A stretch of 64,000 bases of DNA from Dromaius novaehollandiae (Eukaryota; Chordata; Aves; Casuariiformes; Dromaiidae). How positions within the stretch are numbered: position 1 is the stretch's first letter; every line of letters starts with the position of its first letter. Positions 1 through 14,387 of the stretch are shown here, in pieces. Where the stretch lies: positions 68,199,559 through 68,263,558 of the forward strand of contig NC_088101.1 of the NCBI RefSeq assembly GCF_036370855.1. Reading direction: 5' to 3'. The notes beneath the pieces are model-generated. The model had not been told where the DNA came from and did no database searches. It saw only the letters and a program-made list of their open reading frames with translations. The translations under genes and the position numbers were made by a program.

Positions 1-3000
1 TATGTGCTCCTCTGCCACCTCGGGATCTGATTATGGTGCTGGGGTTGCACCTTGAAATTGTTAAAATTAAGGCTTAATGAAGTGAGTAACTACAGAGCCC
101 TGTAGTTACTCCCCACCAACTTATTGCATCTGTCCCTATCATTAGGAATAGCTACCACCTGATCTTCACAAGTTTCTAAAAGGGAAACCTCATATTCTAA
201 GTTTGTCCTGTCAAACCTCAAATGACTGGGACTCTGCACGGGCAGCTGCCCTTCCCCATCATAACCCAGGCTGGATGAGCTCAGAGCATGCTGCGGGTTG
301 AAAATAGGTGAGGTTGGGAGAGAAACAGATTTTTGGGCTGGGGCAGAGCCTTCTTAAATGATAGGGAAACTCTGGGCAACAATTGCATGGAGAGGGCTGC
401 GGCTCGCGTCTGCTCTGAGTCCCAGGCCCACTTTGCGTGCGGTGTAGCGCCTGCTCCGTGTTGTCCCGGGGCTGACGTGCCTGGAATAGACGGCTCTGCG
501 GGAGCCCGTGTCCGAAGGCAGCACTCGCAGGAGCCTCCTTCCCTCCGAGGGGTGCTGGGGCGCTTTGCTGAGTGCTGCTAGGCTTGCTCCTCCCTGCTGG
601 TGAAACATGAAGCTAACTAGCACTTTAAGGACTTTTTGCCACCCTTGGCTTGAAATGAAGCATATATGTGTGCAGATACTAATCTTACCCTGCCATGCTA
701 GTAATGAATAGTATCTGGTTCCTTTACTTTTCTTAGATATGGATCCAGATAGATGTGGGGGTAGAATGGAAGGTAATAGTTTATCTCTTTTCAATTTTCT
801 TTCCTTCCCCTTTGCTCCCGATTTTTTTTTGCTTCTGTCTTCCTAATCGCTGGGAGATTATTATGTCTGAGTCATCAGAGTTTAAGAACTACATGCCATT
901 TTCACCTAAATGACAACCGAGATATTTATCTTTATTGTTGTAGGGAGGCTCACATCAACATCTGCAGGTCAGATGAGGGTAATTTGCCTTTTGATATTTC
1001 TGATGGACTACCAATGAGCACCAACTGATGCAGACCCTGGCCCTTTGGCATGGTGGGTAGAGCAGAAGGAAGAGGTTCTCTTAGTTTGGCATCAAGTGAT
1101 TCTGGGTCCCTTTTTTCTCAGTGAAGACACCAGCTCCCTGGGAAGGGTGCTGAGGGAAGGCTAAACTATCTATCTATGAAAGCAAGGAAGAACAAATCCT
1201 CTTTTACAAGATGTTGACTTCAGAGTCCTACTCTGCTTTGGAATACCTTAGCAAATGTGTCTGATGCTCAGAACGTGATACTGGCAGCCACTATGGTGTT
1301 GCTTGGTGCAGGGGTTGCAGGAAGGGTTTCTAAAATGCCTGGAGCTTTGGACTAGGCAGAGATTTAGTAGAAAAGGGAAGGGGTGCAGGGTAATGGGAGT
1401 AGGCTACTTGCTGATGTGCTGACAGACATAAGCGCAGGGAGTGAGAATTATCCTTTGAATCTGGGAGTTCATGAAGCTGCTGAAAGCTCGGCACTGCCAG
1501 GTGGAGCTATATACAGATCTTTGCCATCTGACCAAGGCACTGGGCCTTTCAGTGAGACCCTCTTCAGTGAGTACCAGGAGAGAAGAATCCACTTGCGATA
1601 TGAGGACTGTAAAGAGGGCTGTGCAAAACACGAAGAGCTCTCTGTCATGAGAAATGCTGCCTGGTTGCTGCAGTGCTCCATAGAAGCATACCAGGTTCCT
1701 TATGAAATCTTGCAAAAATTTTCACTTTTTCAATTGTTATTCGATTCCTTAATGGTGCTGTCGACTTAAGTGTTTGCTTTTCTGAGACTCCTTCTCCAGT
1801 TTATATTTAGTGAGTTGAATATTAATTGTGTTTTTCACCTTTTTTTTTTGTTCCATCCATGTTGGTCAGGCCTGTGATAGGAAGGATCAGCAAAGACAAG
1901 GAATTCAGGTATTGGAGAGACTGTCAGATCATGACCTGACCCAAGATAAAAAAGGTCCTTGCCATAGGAGGAGAGCAAATAGGAAATATACTGTTTATAA
2001 CCAGTTGTGTAGAAAATCCAGCCATTCTGACTATTTAATTCTCTGTTCCACTCATCCTCTTCAAAATGTGTATAGATGAAATCACTTCTGTGTCATTTGC
2101 AGCACCAGAGTGTTCCTAAGTATGGACTTATCTTGGTAACCTTGTAGTGAATGTCAGCGGTCAGTTAAGTCACCACTTAGCACTGACACTGAAGCTATTT
2201 AGGAAGTAATGAGTTGGCACAGCATACTAACTTCTGGAATAACTGGGAGCTTGCTGATATCTGATGCATGCCCTACGCAGAGGTATAATTTAGGAAAGAG
2301 GGTGAGTCACTCCTACTGCTCCCAGCTGCAGACCAAGGCATTAGGCTTGTCTTTAATAAAAAAAACTCGGGTTCATCCATGGTTTCCCTCCCCTTCACCT
2401 TCACTTGTCCACATTGACAACTATCTCAGGATCTTTCCTTTTGAACAAAGAAGACCAATGATCTGTAGTTATCAAAGTGTACTGTGACACTGAGGTAAAC
2501 ACCTCAGTAAAGACATATAGTCTTAAAAATGGTGACAAAATGCCCTTCTGTAACCCCTCTGAGAAGTAGCTCATGAGTTCTTCCCCACCCTACTCCTCTG
2601 TAGGAACAGAAAATGGGAGTGAGGGCTACTCAGGGAGCAGCTCCTCCTGCTTGGAGAGGGCATAGTGTGTGTGGAGTACTCCCCTCACTTATTTTGTGTA
2701 AAGCGAGTTTCAGTCAGAAGTGGCACATGATTTACAGAAATGGCTGATTTACATGAACATCTCAGCAAGAGAGACTGGGAGGAAGTCTGCTCCAATCCAT
2801 AGCAATGGGTCTCTGCCTTCCCTTCCGCTGCCTCATAAAAACTGATAGTTGTTGTGGCCAAGAAACCCAGGCACAGCATGTAGTTATAAACCATTTTGCG
2901 TGGGAGGGCCAGAAAGGATGTCTAGATGCTCCCATGCAGCTTTCAGCACTCCCTTCTTTTTGCAGCATGACTTTGAGTAGGTAGTCGAATTTTCCACCTT

Positions 3001-6000
3001 GGCGTATTTGCTGGTGACCCTCCAGTTATGGGTGCTACTACAAACAGGTGCAAGACTTGCACAGTTCCATATTTTTGTTTCATATTCTCAAATCAATGCC
3101 AGTCTTCCAACTGGTTCCTGTGCAAGGCTACAAATATACTCCTCATGGGGAGTACACAACTTCATTCTCAGCAAGACAGACTACATGTTTCACTGAATTT
3201 GTTCTCTAGTGTCAACAAATCATATCTGAATTCTCTCAGTTTAAATATATTTTCAGAAAAATACAGTGCTGGATACATCCTATTACATAAGTGTATAAAG
3301 ATCAAAGGAAAAATGATTAGGAAAGATTTCTCTCTTCTTCCTTCTTTTCTTTTTTTTAGTGTTTCGTCTCTCTCTGAAATCCTTCACATGCAGTTGTTGA
3401 TGGTTTGTCAAACAAACATAAAAACCAGCTTAGTTTCTGCAGAGACAAGGAAATAGAATATCTAAGGGAATTGCAAAAAGTAGGAGCAAATGAAATATCT
3501 TTCCAATAATGTGCAAGGTTACAAAAAACAAGGATATTCATGAACCTTCTGTGACTGAATGCAAAGCAATGAGATTGCATTTACTTTAGTAAGAGAGCTT
3601 TCTTTTGTCTCTTTGTTTTTAACCCCAAATTATTTGCATTTCCTCCCATGGCAACAAATTCAATCCTTTGCAAATATATCTGGCTTTTGCTCAGTAATAT
3701 CTATTACAATAAAACATATGACATTTATTTTGATAGCTGAACGGGAGATACAGATGGAAATTCAAGAAAGGTAAAAAGAGCTATTATACCAAATATGTGT
3801 TCTGCACACTAAACTACTTAACTTCTTGTCTCTGGTCTTTCACGTTCAGGTCAACAGACATTTGAAATGTTGCCAAAATAACATACTCCTTTTGCATGGA
3901 CTAGAGATTGCTCAGTAGTGACCTCTCTGATCAGTTACAGGCTAGACTGAAAAAATGCCAAGCGTCTCTAGAGACTTCTGCCTTGTCTTGCTTGGCTGCA
4001 TACTGAGAAAGACTGTGCAGGTAGTGATTACCAGCAGGTCATTACATGCCTTTCAAGAAATAGTATAAAAGAACAACTTCAGTTGGTGCAGGATGTTCTA
4101 CTCCATGGTTCTGTTCTGTTTGTTTTTTAACAGATGACTATGTAGATAAGAGAGACATTGAGAGCAGTGTGTTCAGCCGGTGCGATTGCTGCACCATTGG
4201 GGACTGGAAGGAACAGAAGGGCAGAGACTCTTGCCCTTCAGACGGGGTGGCTGGCAGTACTGAAGTACTGCACCAGCACAGCATTCCTAGGCTGGTAGAT
4301 CCTCAGGTGTCTGTGCTGCACATGGGCTTAACAAGTTGGAGACCATTGTGCTGTCCCCCATTGGAAGGTGTGGATGGCTGGTGTCGCTTTGCAGACTTTA
4401 ATGCATCTCTGCCAGAGGATGTGCCATGCTTAGAGAACTGTGCTGCTTATAGGATGAGAGAAAAGGTCCTGATGTGGCTAAACAGCAGAGGAAAAGGTGA
4501 GGAATAAAGAGTAGAAGAAAATACGCAGTTTTCAGGGAAAAGAAAAATCACCGCAGAGGTTACTGTGACCAGCATACTCCCACACGGTCTGTCTGAGGCC
4601 CAGCTGTTGTGTGCATTTGACTAAAGGCACCTCCAGTGGGTGATTCAGCTTTTCTGTTAACTGAATTACCTTTCGGAGAAGCTCGTCTCTCTCCATGACC
4701 TATCCAAGGAGCTTGCAGTGTCTTGCTCCTGACTGAAGTGTTTAGAGCTCAAAGCTCTGAGTTGAGGATATGTCTGTAACCTTCCATCAATGGTGTAGGG
4801 TTAGATTTCAACATGCAACTTCAGTGGTTGCAAATTTGGTGTCTTGGCCAGAAGCTTTAGAGGATAAAGGAGGAGTCCTGCCTTTTGCATCTGATTCTCT
4901 TTGTGATGAAAAGGAAAATAATGTTTCAAAGTTCTTCCCTTGCATAGTCCACCTATCTTCAGGTCCTCTGCTGGCATCGGGGATTTATCATAAGTGACAT
5001 GTGGGGTCATGAGCAGCTCAGGGAGGAGAAAGAGCCCTGCTCTGCGGAGAGAGGTGGTTTCAAACCAGGCAAGACTCTGCCCACTGGCAAGGAGCCTCCT
5101 TGGCCCTTTCGAGGCACAGTGCCCAAGACAGGGCAGACAGCGCATCATGCAGGAGCAATGGCACAGACTTGTAGCTCTGCGATGAGAGACGGTGCAAGCC
5201 AGGAGGGCAGCAGGCTGGACTGAATTTCAGCAAGTTCTCGTCTGTTTAACATCCTAAAAAGCTATGTCATTACAGTGGGCTGAGCAATAACTTGGCTCCC
5301 TTGAAATAGGAGTCAGACCTGCAGGTACCAATGAACTCATGTGATTCTCCTGGCTGTAAGTCTAGTTTATGCTTCCAAAGAGCACTCATTTCATTTATCT
5401 CCTCCTGGCTGTTAAAATTCCTCTTTTTCTCTCTTGTTCCCCCTTCCCACTGCTCTTTCACCCTCCAACTCATGCGGGCAGCTAAACTGAAAGAAGAAAA
5501 ATGGACAAAAGGGAAAAAGACAGGACTCTACCAAGAACCCCTCTTTGATGGAAACTTGAGGCATCTCTGCTGTAAGAGGTAAGGTGTTTCCAGAGGTGTT
5601 CCCTTCTCTTTGTTTATTGTCTGTCACAGGCATTACTAACAGGTCAGTGCAGCTGAACTAAACTGCTAGTCTGAAAGCATTGCTGGGACTAAAACCCTCA
5701 AGCCATCATGAGAAGGTAGCACTTGAATGAGGTTGACCTTGTCCACGCTCTGCCAGCCCAGGTCTGTTCCCATTCCCAACATCAGTCCCAGTCGTGTTAG
5801 CATTTTTCAGCAAAGCGAATCCCACAGGCACTTCCTGCCCCTAGTCTCTGATAATTTGATTAATAGGCTATATTGAGCACAGTTCTCCCTATAGAGCAAT
5901 CTCACATCACTGAGAGGGTGCAATGGCTAGTTTCCAAACCGCTCAGTGTGGAGCACTAGGGCTTAAGATACGGCTTACAGAATTGTCCTGATAAGCAACA

Positions 6001-9000
6001 ACGAAGGAAGCGGGGACATTAGTCACAAGGAGACCATGGCTTTGACAGTGACAGCTGATTATGTACAACAGCTGCATTTGGTTTGCAATCAATTCAGGCT
6101 ACACTTCAGATGTTTAGGTGTCTTTTTTTATTATTTTTAAGCATATCCAGAGAATTATGCACGTCACTTCAGTTGTTGTGTAAGCACAAGGCTAAAAAAG
6201 TGTTCTCTTTCAAATCCCCAGTGGCCTGCTAAAGCCCCAAAACAAGCAGCAAGGATTAATTCCTCCCAGATAAGATTCTCCTAAATCCTAACAGATAATT
6301 TGTTTGAAGTTTAATTTTAGTTTGTTATTACACACAGAGGCCTTATCTTCATTCAGAGTTGTTAGCAAAATTAAATAAGTCTCTAACAGGAAAGGGAAGC
6401 ACAGCAAGAGCCCAAGCAAATGAGTGAAAAGCAGAGCTCATGTCACCAATGGCAAGTTTACACGGGGCTGGCAAACCCGTGACCTCAGGGAACCTCCAGT
6501 TTGTCAGGTTCTCTCCCTCAGTAGGCACACGTTGGTCCATGTTGGAGGGGTACAGTCCTCCACTCTCTGGGAGGATAATCCCATGATGCTCAATGTGCCT
6601 CCGCTGTGATCAGTGTTAGACTACGGATGTCCCATCCCTAGTCCTGGCTAACAGGGTGTTCCAGCCCATGATTCCCCAGCTCTTGCCTGCCTCTCTCCAT
6701 GCACAGCATCTCAAGGTGTGCTTCCTCATGCACCAGAAGAAGCTGCAGCAGCAGTGTGCAGAGGGACAACGAACAAAAGAAAAACGAGGTCAAGTAGCTT
6801 CTTGCATCTTGGGTAATACATGAAAATGTGCCCTATAGGAGTGGTTCAACAGGGCTGAAGTTTATGCCAGTTGCTTTGAGTGCTAAATCGGTATTTCCAC
6901 CAGTGGACTGAACTGTTTTCCTCTAGCCAGAATGATATAGGAGTCTAGTAAGGAGGGCAGCTCCTCATTACACCACTCCATAAATGGGATTTGGGCCTTC
7001 AGTCTCCAGTCGTAGGGGCTGTCTGAGCATGTTGGCACTGCAGTGTGCTCTGGGTCAGGGAGAGGTTTAAATGAATATCTAGACAGCTGCCATTTTTATG
7101 CCATTTGACCTCAGTCAACATCATTACCATTAGGTTCAACTAACCCTGTCAGCATTCAATGTATAGTCTTGTCTTTGTAAAATATAAGATTATCCTCAGA
7201 AAATGTTTCAGAAGTCTCTCTCCTTAACTGCAGTGAGTGTAAAAATCCCAGATCTAGAAAAGCAATCAAGGGACTAAGATTACCAGTGATTTTAGTCAAG
7301 CTGGGAAAAGAGCAATGCTGCTAATACCTGTCTTAGAATCAGCGTCTTCCTCGCTGCCTAAGTCAGTGTGTTTCTGTCGCGTTGCTGGGACCACATGGGC
7401 TCCCTCTAGTGAGTACACAGAAAAATTCCTGTGCGCTAAAGCTGTGCAGCCTGCCTGGAGCTAATCGGCTCTGGCATACAAAACTGGGTGATAAAGCTTG
7501 TTAGGACATGGTATCTGTAAGACTGGGCCTTGCGTTGGTATGACAAAGACCCAGGCCACCTTTCCTTCTCTGCCCCAACTCCTTGTCACCATGATCATCA
7601 CATCACTTAGGGCTGGACTGACGGGGAATGTGGGTGCCAGGGCTCCCCAGTGTCCGGCCAACCAGCCCTGGGGGTGCACCCCAACCCCTTGCACAGCTCA
7701 TGCGTAGGGGCAGGCACGTCAGAGAAGATTAGAAATCATCACAGTGGTCGACAAAGCAGCAGTCAATGGGACTCCCCCTCTCAGGATATAGGTACTGAAC
7801 TCTGGGCCTCCCTGCAGACCCCTATGATCAGAGAGGCAGGGTTTCACAGCCCGCAACGAGTCCAGCAGCTGCTCCATGGCATCTTCTCGGATGCTTGCTC
7901 CCACCCTGCAATGAATGCAGGGTAATGCAGGGTAGCTTGCACCTCTGGGAAAGCAAGGAAAACTACTTTCCTCTTACAATGAGTGTGGGCATCCAGGGAC
8001 CTATCAAAGGGAAATGACCTGGTGCAGAGCTGAGAAATGTGTGTGATTGCTCATTGGCGGAGCAGAGGTTGCCCTTATCTTTAGGCTACTGTGTCAAAGG
8101 GGACAGTAGCTTCTCCTTCTTTTAAATAAAAGTGGCTGTGATCACTGCAAAAATCAAGTGTGGTCTGTGACACACAATGGATCAAATCCACTGGAGGCTT
8201 ATGTAGAGGAAAGCCACCCTGTAGGCTTTCAGTCCAGCTTCCTATGAGATGGATATGGAGTTGTTCAGCCCAGATGGGAAGGCAGTTCTGACCACAGGCA
8301 CAAGTATAACTGCAGGTGCCTAGTGAATTTTACCAGTAAAATTTAAGGTGTTAGCTAGGACATGGGGGATTGCAGCCATGGCCAGAGTACAGGTAACCAA
8401 GACTAAGGTCCAGGGTAAGCATTAAGCGTGGGTCTTAGCCTTAGTCACTCTCTACCTCAACTTCCAAACTTAACCTTGATAATAATATTTTGTAATCTTC
8501 CAGATGTGTTACAAAGGTAACCACCTTATTTATTATTTATCTATGGGCATAAAAATAGTTATGATGAATAGAAGTCTTAATTTGAAATAAAAAATTCAGA
8601 CTCCTTTTGTAACTCAAAACAACCCATTCTGACACTAAAACCATTTAACAATTGTACCTGTTCAAGTTACTGTGAAAGTATCACAGCAAATCAGCCAGGG
8701 CATGTGTGTTCCTCCTTACCTTGCATAGTCATGCTCGTCTCTGTTGCTGTAAACAGTAACATCATGTTGTATCTCCACAGTGGGAAGAGAAGAAAAGCAT
8801 TTCCAGAAGCAGCTGGAATAGCATCGTAAACATCCTAACAACCCACAGAAAAAGCCCAATGACACTCTCCTGCTGGATGAAACAAAGACCTCTAACAGTT
8901 CAGCAGGGTAAGGCACCTGCGTACCAATGTGGATAACACAGATGTGGACTGAATTTGAATTCCTTTCCTATGGAAGGATGCATCCTCTATGAGATGCCTC

Positions 9001-11944
9001 TTGTAGAGTGAAATCTGCTCTGATTCAGGCTACACATGGCAACTCACTCCCATTACGCAGGTAATGTAGATCTCCAAATCTAGGGGGCAAGTGACCAGGC
9101 AAAAGTCTCCTTTCTTTTCCTCAACTTGCCTCTGAATAGTTTGAAAGTGTGAGCTAGTGAAAACTAACTCTATGATCAGAAAGAAGGAGACAAAGAAAAA
9201 AAACAAAAAAACCCACAAATTTCATGACCAGTGCATTGCCCTTTGCTGCTTTAGTAAGTTGTTCACGTGCTGGCTCTTCAACCTATCAGTCTCTGTTTGG
9301 CTGCTTTTCAGCCTTTGAAAGGTGCACTGTGGCCATCCATCATTGCTAGACTTCTTCCTCTCTGTTTTGTGCCTGTCCTTCACCCCTTAGCGCTGGCTCT
9401 CTGTGGTGCTTTGTGGGAAGGCTTTCCCTACTGAATCATTTTGCATTCTGCAGCTGCATACCATCACCTGTTAGCTGGCCTCCTCAGTGCCTCCAGACAT
9501 GCCACGCTTTGCTTCACATGCCCAAACGCAGCTCTCTTGTGTGAACACTGGGTAGTCAGGCTCCCAGAACTGGGATATAACAGACCATCCATGTGTATTC
9601 CCAGTTGTATGAAGGCAAGATGCTTCTTCTGACTTTTTTTGCAAGTAATTCCTAGTTCTTTTAAGTCATCACTTGGCTTCTGTAGTAGGTATCCACCTTG
9701 TTTGTTCAGTCTTTGTGCTTTCTATCATAACCTGGTATTTTTTGAAGTTCTGCCTCACATACCCAGCTCACCTTTGCCACGTGGGGACACTCCGTGAGAG
9801 CCAGGTCCTCATGGGGTGAATCGCCGAATCTGCATGCTCGGGGCTGGACCTGGCTCTCAGGTATTTCCTGGGGTCTTCCAGGGAAAGGTGATGATCCAGA
9901 GCATGCTGCTAGACCCACGTCTGTCACACACAGTCTCTGCTTATGCTCTGGGCAGAGTGTACCGCTCAGTCTGGCACCAGTGGTTACCTTTGTGGACTTA
10001 CCTGATCCTTGGCTCACATTACTAGAGGGCTGGGTGCCTTGGAAGTGGTTTCTTCATGCTGCTCTAATGGTTTCTGATCAAACTGTAAATGCACCTTGTG
10101 CCCAAAAGTAACTGCCAGAGTTACAGATTAGTTTGTTGACAAAGATAACTGGTGCTCGCTCTGGCATTGTTTGAGAATGTGATGTGAGCTATAGATGTGC
10201 CATTGGCAAATGTGGTTATTCAGGAGAAAACAGCCTGTCTGAGCTAGACATTCTTAACTGTGAATTAGTCCCTCTGTTAGGCCCTTGGGTGGAGAATGTG
10301 GAAAGTTGCTCAAAAAAAGACATGCAAAATAAAGTCAGCGAGAAAAGGGCCAATCTAGAGCCAAAAGGCAGGCAGAGATCAAAAGTAAAATACAATGAAG
10401 AGGAAAAAGAACAGACACAACGAAATAAAAGTAGATTTATTGTAAAAGGAAGGAAAAGGGGAAAGGGAAGCCGAAAGCCAGAAAACTACCCTGAAGGCTA
10501 ATAAAGGGCAGGAGGCAGGACTCAGGTTCTGAGTATAATTATCTTCAGTTAAACTTTTATGCTTTTATTTGGAGTTAAGGAAGATGGGCTTGTTAGCACA
10601 TAAGAAGTGCCTAGTAATTTTAGGTCAGACTGACTATCTTAGATCTTGCAGCCCTAAGGATAATATTTCCTGTATTACTTGTGGGTTATCTCTACAGAAC
10701 TCAATTCTGATGTAACCATGCCTCAGCATGCAAAAATTTTTATAACTTCTGTCTCAAAAAGAAGGATTGAAACCTTGACCTTTCTAATGTCAGTGAAAAA
10801 AACTATTTCACTTCAGTGTGAATGCAGGTTTTCATCTCAGACATCGAGTTTGTTCAATATTGAGAACTTTGAACTTAAGGTGATGAACCAAATCCAAATC
10901 TTGTGAGTTCAGAATTTATTTTTTTCACAAACTAATGTAAGATGGCAGGAGTTTCTCCCGTTCCTCCTCAGTGCAGAAACTGTCCAGGAGTTTGTACAAA
11001 ATGAGCTACAATGATCTGCTTTTTACTTTGAAGAAGAATTGCTCTGTATTATGCAGCAAGGGCAGGTTTCACAAAGACTATTACAAAGCAAGCATTTTCA
11101 CACAGGACTTTCAATGAGGGTGTTATCTCCTCTAATCCAAGAACTATCTCTTTTTTTCCCTGCTTGGGGTGTGCAGCACTCTACAAACACAAAGGCAAAA
11201 CAGCCCTGCGCTCTGAACAACTTACATCCAAATTAGATTGACAACATAATGAAAGGCGTACAATGTTATATTTGGAAGTGCTTGATAGAAATCATCCTCA
11301 GCTCATATCTTGAGAGCATAGTAGGATGAGTGGTTATCTATGCCTCCGCTTCTCTGTTTCTTCTATTCACTGTCATTTTCTTTTCTAATCTTGCCTGGCA
11401 CTCTTCAAAAATAGCCTCTTAAGGTATGAAATTTATCTTTATTCTTCTAAAAAATATCTTCCTAACTTTCTGGATGGACTCTTATAATGCTCGGATTATG
11501 TTTTAGAGTTGGTGTACTCAAATCCTCACTGATTTCCAGGATGGGTCTTAAATCATGCATTATACAGCCTTATCCCCCAATACTCTGCTTTGGATTTACA
11601 CTCCCAGTTAAAGTTACATCTGTGAAGGAAGATGACATGAGCAAGCATCTTGCTGCTCCCTATCCTTTTAAGATACCAAATCAATTTAGAGGCTTAAGTT
11701 ATTGTTATAGTTTATACTGAACCTTCTGAATCAGTTCATTGAATTTTAGCTGTAGCTATATAAAATTCTATACAGTGAAATTATTTGGCCATATTGAGAA
11801 TGGCTATGCCATGATCCATCAATGCCACTAACTGCCAGCAGTAAAGAAATCCTCCCTTTTTTCTCCATTCATTTCAGTGAATTTTTAAAACTATTATTGA
11901 ACATCAAGACATTTTACTAGCTTTTTAATTTTTTTCTTCTTTTA
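1..11944. other. Intergenic region, left part, no gene recognised
   Basis: All open frames are short (142 codons or fewer) and none resembles a protein family I know. No splice-consistent series of exons was found. A CpG-rich patch at about 390-560 stands out from its AT-richer surroundings. From known amniote synteny LGI2 is the expected neighbour on this side, but no LGI2 exon was seen here. Confidence 0.6.
11170..11250 (+). repeat. Old SINE tail remnant
   Basis: A stretch including AAAACAGCCCTGCGCTCTGA and ACTTACATCCAAATTAGAT resembles the tail of old amniote tRNA-derived SINEs (roughly 'cctgctctgaagagcttacaatctaa'). It is heavily diverged and no target duplication is seen. Recognised from memory. 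Confidence 0.4.
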
Positions 11945-12420
11945 AGGAGCATATCAATGATATTTATCTGAAATGCACTTCACCGTTGAGTGGCTTCAGT
12001 AGCTGTCAAAAAGAGACACTGGGAAGATCCAAGGAAAAACAGACTTATAAGACTGACTTAAATAGTGGGCAAGATAATGGAAACCTTTATAAGGGACAAG
12101 ATTACAATTCAGTTAGAGATGTGATTTAGTAAAGGGAAGGCCGCATGCTTCTGTTAAAAGAAGATCATGTATGACAAATGTATTAGGGTCATTTCAATGC
12201 ATTGCTGAATTGGTAAAGATGAAATCGTTGACATAATTCATCCAGATTTCAGGAAAGTATTTGTTACTGACTGTACAGGAGATCGATTTACAAGGTCAGA
12301 AAGCAGAGCATAGGGGACAACTCTTGAAATGGGATACAAATTGGTTTAGGCACCAGAAACAGATGGTGTCAGTAAAATGAAACAATTCAGGGTGCAGTGA
12401 GGTAGGGATATGCCTGAATA
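11945..12420 (+). mobile_element. Decayed LINE fragment with CR1/L3-like reverse-transcriptase sequence
   Basis: From about 12150 the DNA resembles the old amniote LINE segment I remember, including AAGATCATGTATGACAAATG. It then reads as a broken frame, VDIIHPDFRKVF (about 12228-12263), close to the family pattern VDxxYLDFxKAF of the reverse-transcriptase domain. Stops and frame breaks lie throughout, so it is inactive. The upstream edge is uncertain. Assignment to CR1 or L3 is from memory. Confidence 0.55.
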
Positions 12421-14231
12421 CGAATACTGAATACCACATCATTCAGGTCCCAAATCATTTGTTGCGCTAGGAATGGGGACATGGGTAGGTCTTCATAGCT
12501 TTGGAATGAGAAGATTTGCAAACCTCCCTGGGGTGATTGATTGAAAACAACCATGAAAATGCAAATCATTGTGGAGAAATCCATGCAGTAAATGCACTTC
12601 TAAAGTCCTCTATGGACAGCAGGAAAATGCCTAAAATTCACAGGTGATTAACCACTTCTACCTGCTTTTTAACACCATCTGTGCACCTTGTTAAATACCA
12701 AATTGAAACAGATACATTTTCCTGGTGTACGACAATCAGCACAATCGCTACAGTTGAGAAAAAACGACATTGTGCTGTTAGTGAAATCCATGAATAGTGA
12801 GGAATTTGAGGGCTGGAGAGTGCAGAGTGCCATCACCAAATTGTCCAAGGAAGTGCCTTAACCAGGCTTTGATTTCTTTTTTCTTACTGTGTGGACTTTT
12901 TCTCTATATTTTAAGAACAGACTGCAAACAGACTATAACTGAGAACGGCCTGTGACTGAGCACAACAAGCTCATAGGAGGGTCCTAAGAACATGCAGTAT
13001 TCCACCAAAGTCCCAGTCTTTTGAATACTTCTGTATGCAAATTGCCTTCCTTCCTATCTGGTCTCACCTCCAGTGGCATCAGTTAATTTTATTTATTCTA
13101 ACCTTTAAATGCACATATCTCCGTAAATCAAAGAGGCTTCTACTTATCGAGAATCTTGACGCAAAACTTCTAAACCTGTGATGAAGAAAACCCTTCATGG
13201 AGAAAATGTTTTCAGAGAAAATATTCACGGCCTGACCTATCTAGGAGAAGTCTGAATGCCTTTGGCTCCTTACCTCTACAGACAGCTAACCACACCAAAT
13301 TGCTAGTATGGATCTTTCTAAATGACCCCTTTTGCCCTGTTGGCAGGTTTGAGGAATCACAGTTGCAAGAGATGGCAGATTTAAGACAGATAGCTAAAGA
13401 AAGTACCATAGATATACCTGGCATATAGAAATTAGTTGAAATACATTTACATTTATTTCAGTATGCTAGGCTTGAAACTGGTTCAGAAGCTGTTTCACAA
13501 GATTTTCCCTTGTCCCTGCAAGCTGCCTTTGGAGGACAAGGCAGTGGCTAGGGAGGGTATGCACTTAAGCCCTTGATTGCAGTCTGCTGTTGAATGCAAG
13601 TTAGAGCCCTCAGCCTTATCTTACCTAGTTTTATGCGGTTCTGCTTTGTACTAATTTTTCAGGACGTCCACTGTTTGGCAGAGTGAATAAATAAATGTAC
13701 CATCCCCATATGGCCTCTCACTAGGACCAGGAGATTATATCTTAAATTGATTCAGCAGCCAACCAGCAAGAAGAAAAAAATGTTTTCTTAGTGAAAGGAA
13801 AGAAATATTAAAAAAAAAGGAATTAGGAACCAAAAATTAAAAGGAAAAGGTAAGAAATTCAAAGGTAAAACACGCAGCAATAAATAAATTAAAGATATAG
13901 GTCTACTTTCACTGAAATAATTGCTTCCTCGCTGATAATTTAACAGAATCATAATCTCATCAGTAAAATGTAAAAGCGAAGCAAAATTCTGGAATAACCC
14001 CACCACTTTTGCATACTATCTATGTCTTGTCCAGAGGAGTTTAAGTTAAGTTATGCTTAAAAAATCTCTTAAGGACCTCTCAAAGTGCTAGGTTAAGATC
14101 AAGTTATATAGCACTGACCAATTAAAAGTCACACACCAAATGAAGCAGGTCTCTGTCAGGTGCTTTACATGACCAATATAGGAAAGTGGTAGGGGAGAAG
14201 GAAAGAGAGAGTTATTCTAGAGCAGCATCTA

Positions 14232-14305
14232 GTCCAGTGGTTAGATCATTTCCTTATGATATAGGAATTACAGGGTTCATTTTCTTTCTGATTCAAACCT
14301 GGAGT
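14232..14305 (+). repeat. tRNA-derived SINE head remnant (first of two)
   Basis: Contains AGTCCAGTGGTTAGATCATT, like a pol III A box, and CAGGGTTCATTTTC, like a degenerate B box, at the spacing expected for a tRNA-derived SINE head. It does not fold into an intact tRNA, so it is not called as a tRNA gene. Confidence 0.4.
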
Positions 14306-14387
14306 AAAACAAAAGATCTCTTAATTTCTTCTTTTGAAGCTGTTGCACTGGCATAATTAAATATTTATATTACTAGAGGGAGACCAT

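Noticed and set aside
1383..1769. 128-codon open frame on the plus strand, with a 103-codon frame opposite
   Set aside because: No family resemblance; frames are open on both strands, which suggests chance.
4169..4507. 112-codon open frame on the plus strand
   Set aside because: Cys-rich but with no recognisable domain, no splice context and no promoter. Length is within chance for the window.
10184..10501. 105-codon frame with a Lys/Arg-rich C-terminal half
   Set aside because: The basic tail is the translation of a purine-rich stretch (about 10310-10500). No homology recognised.
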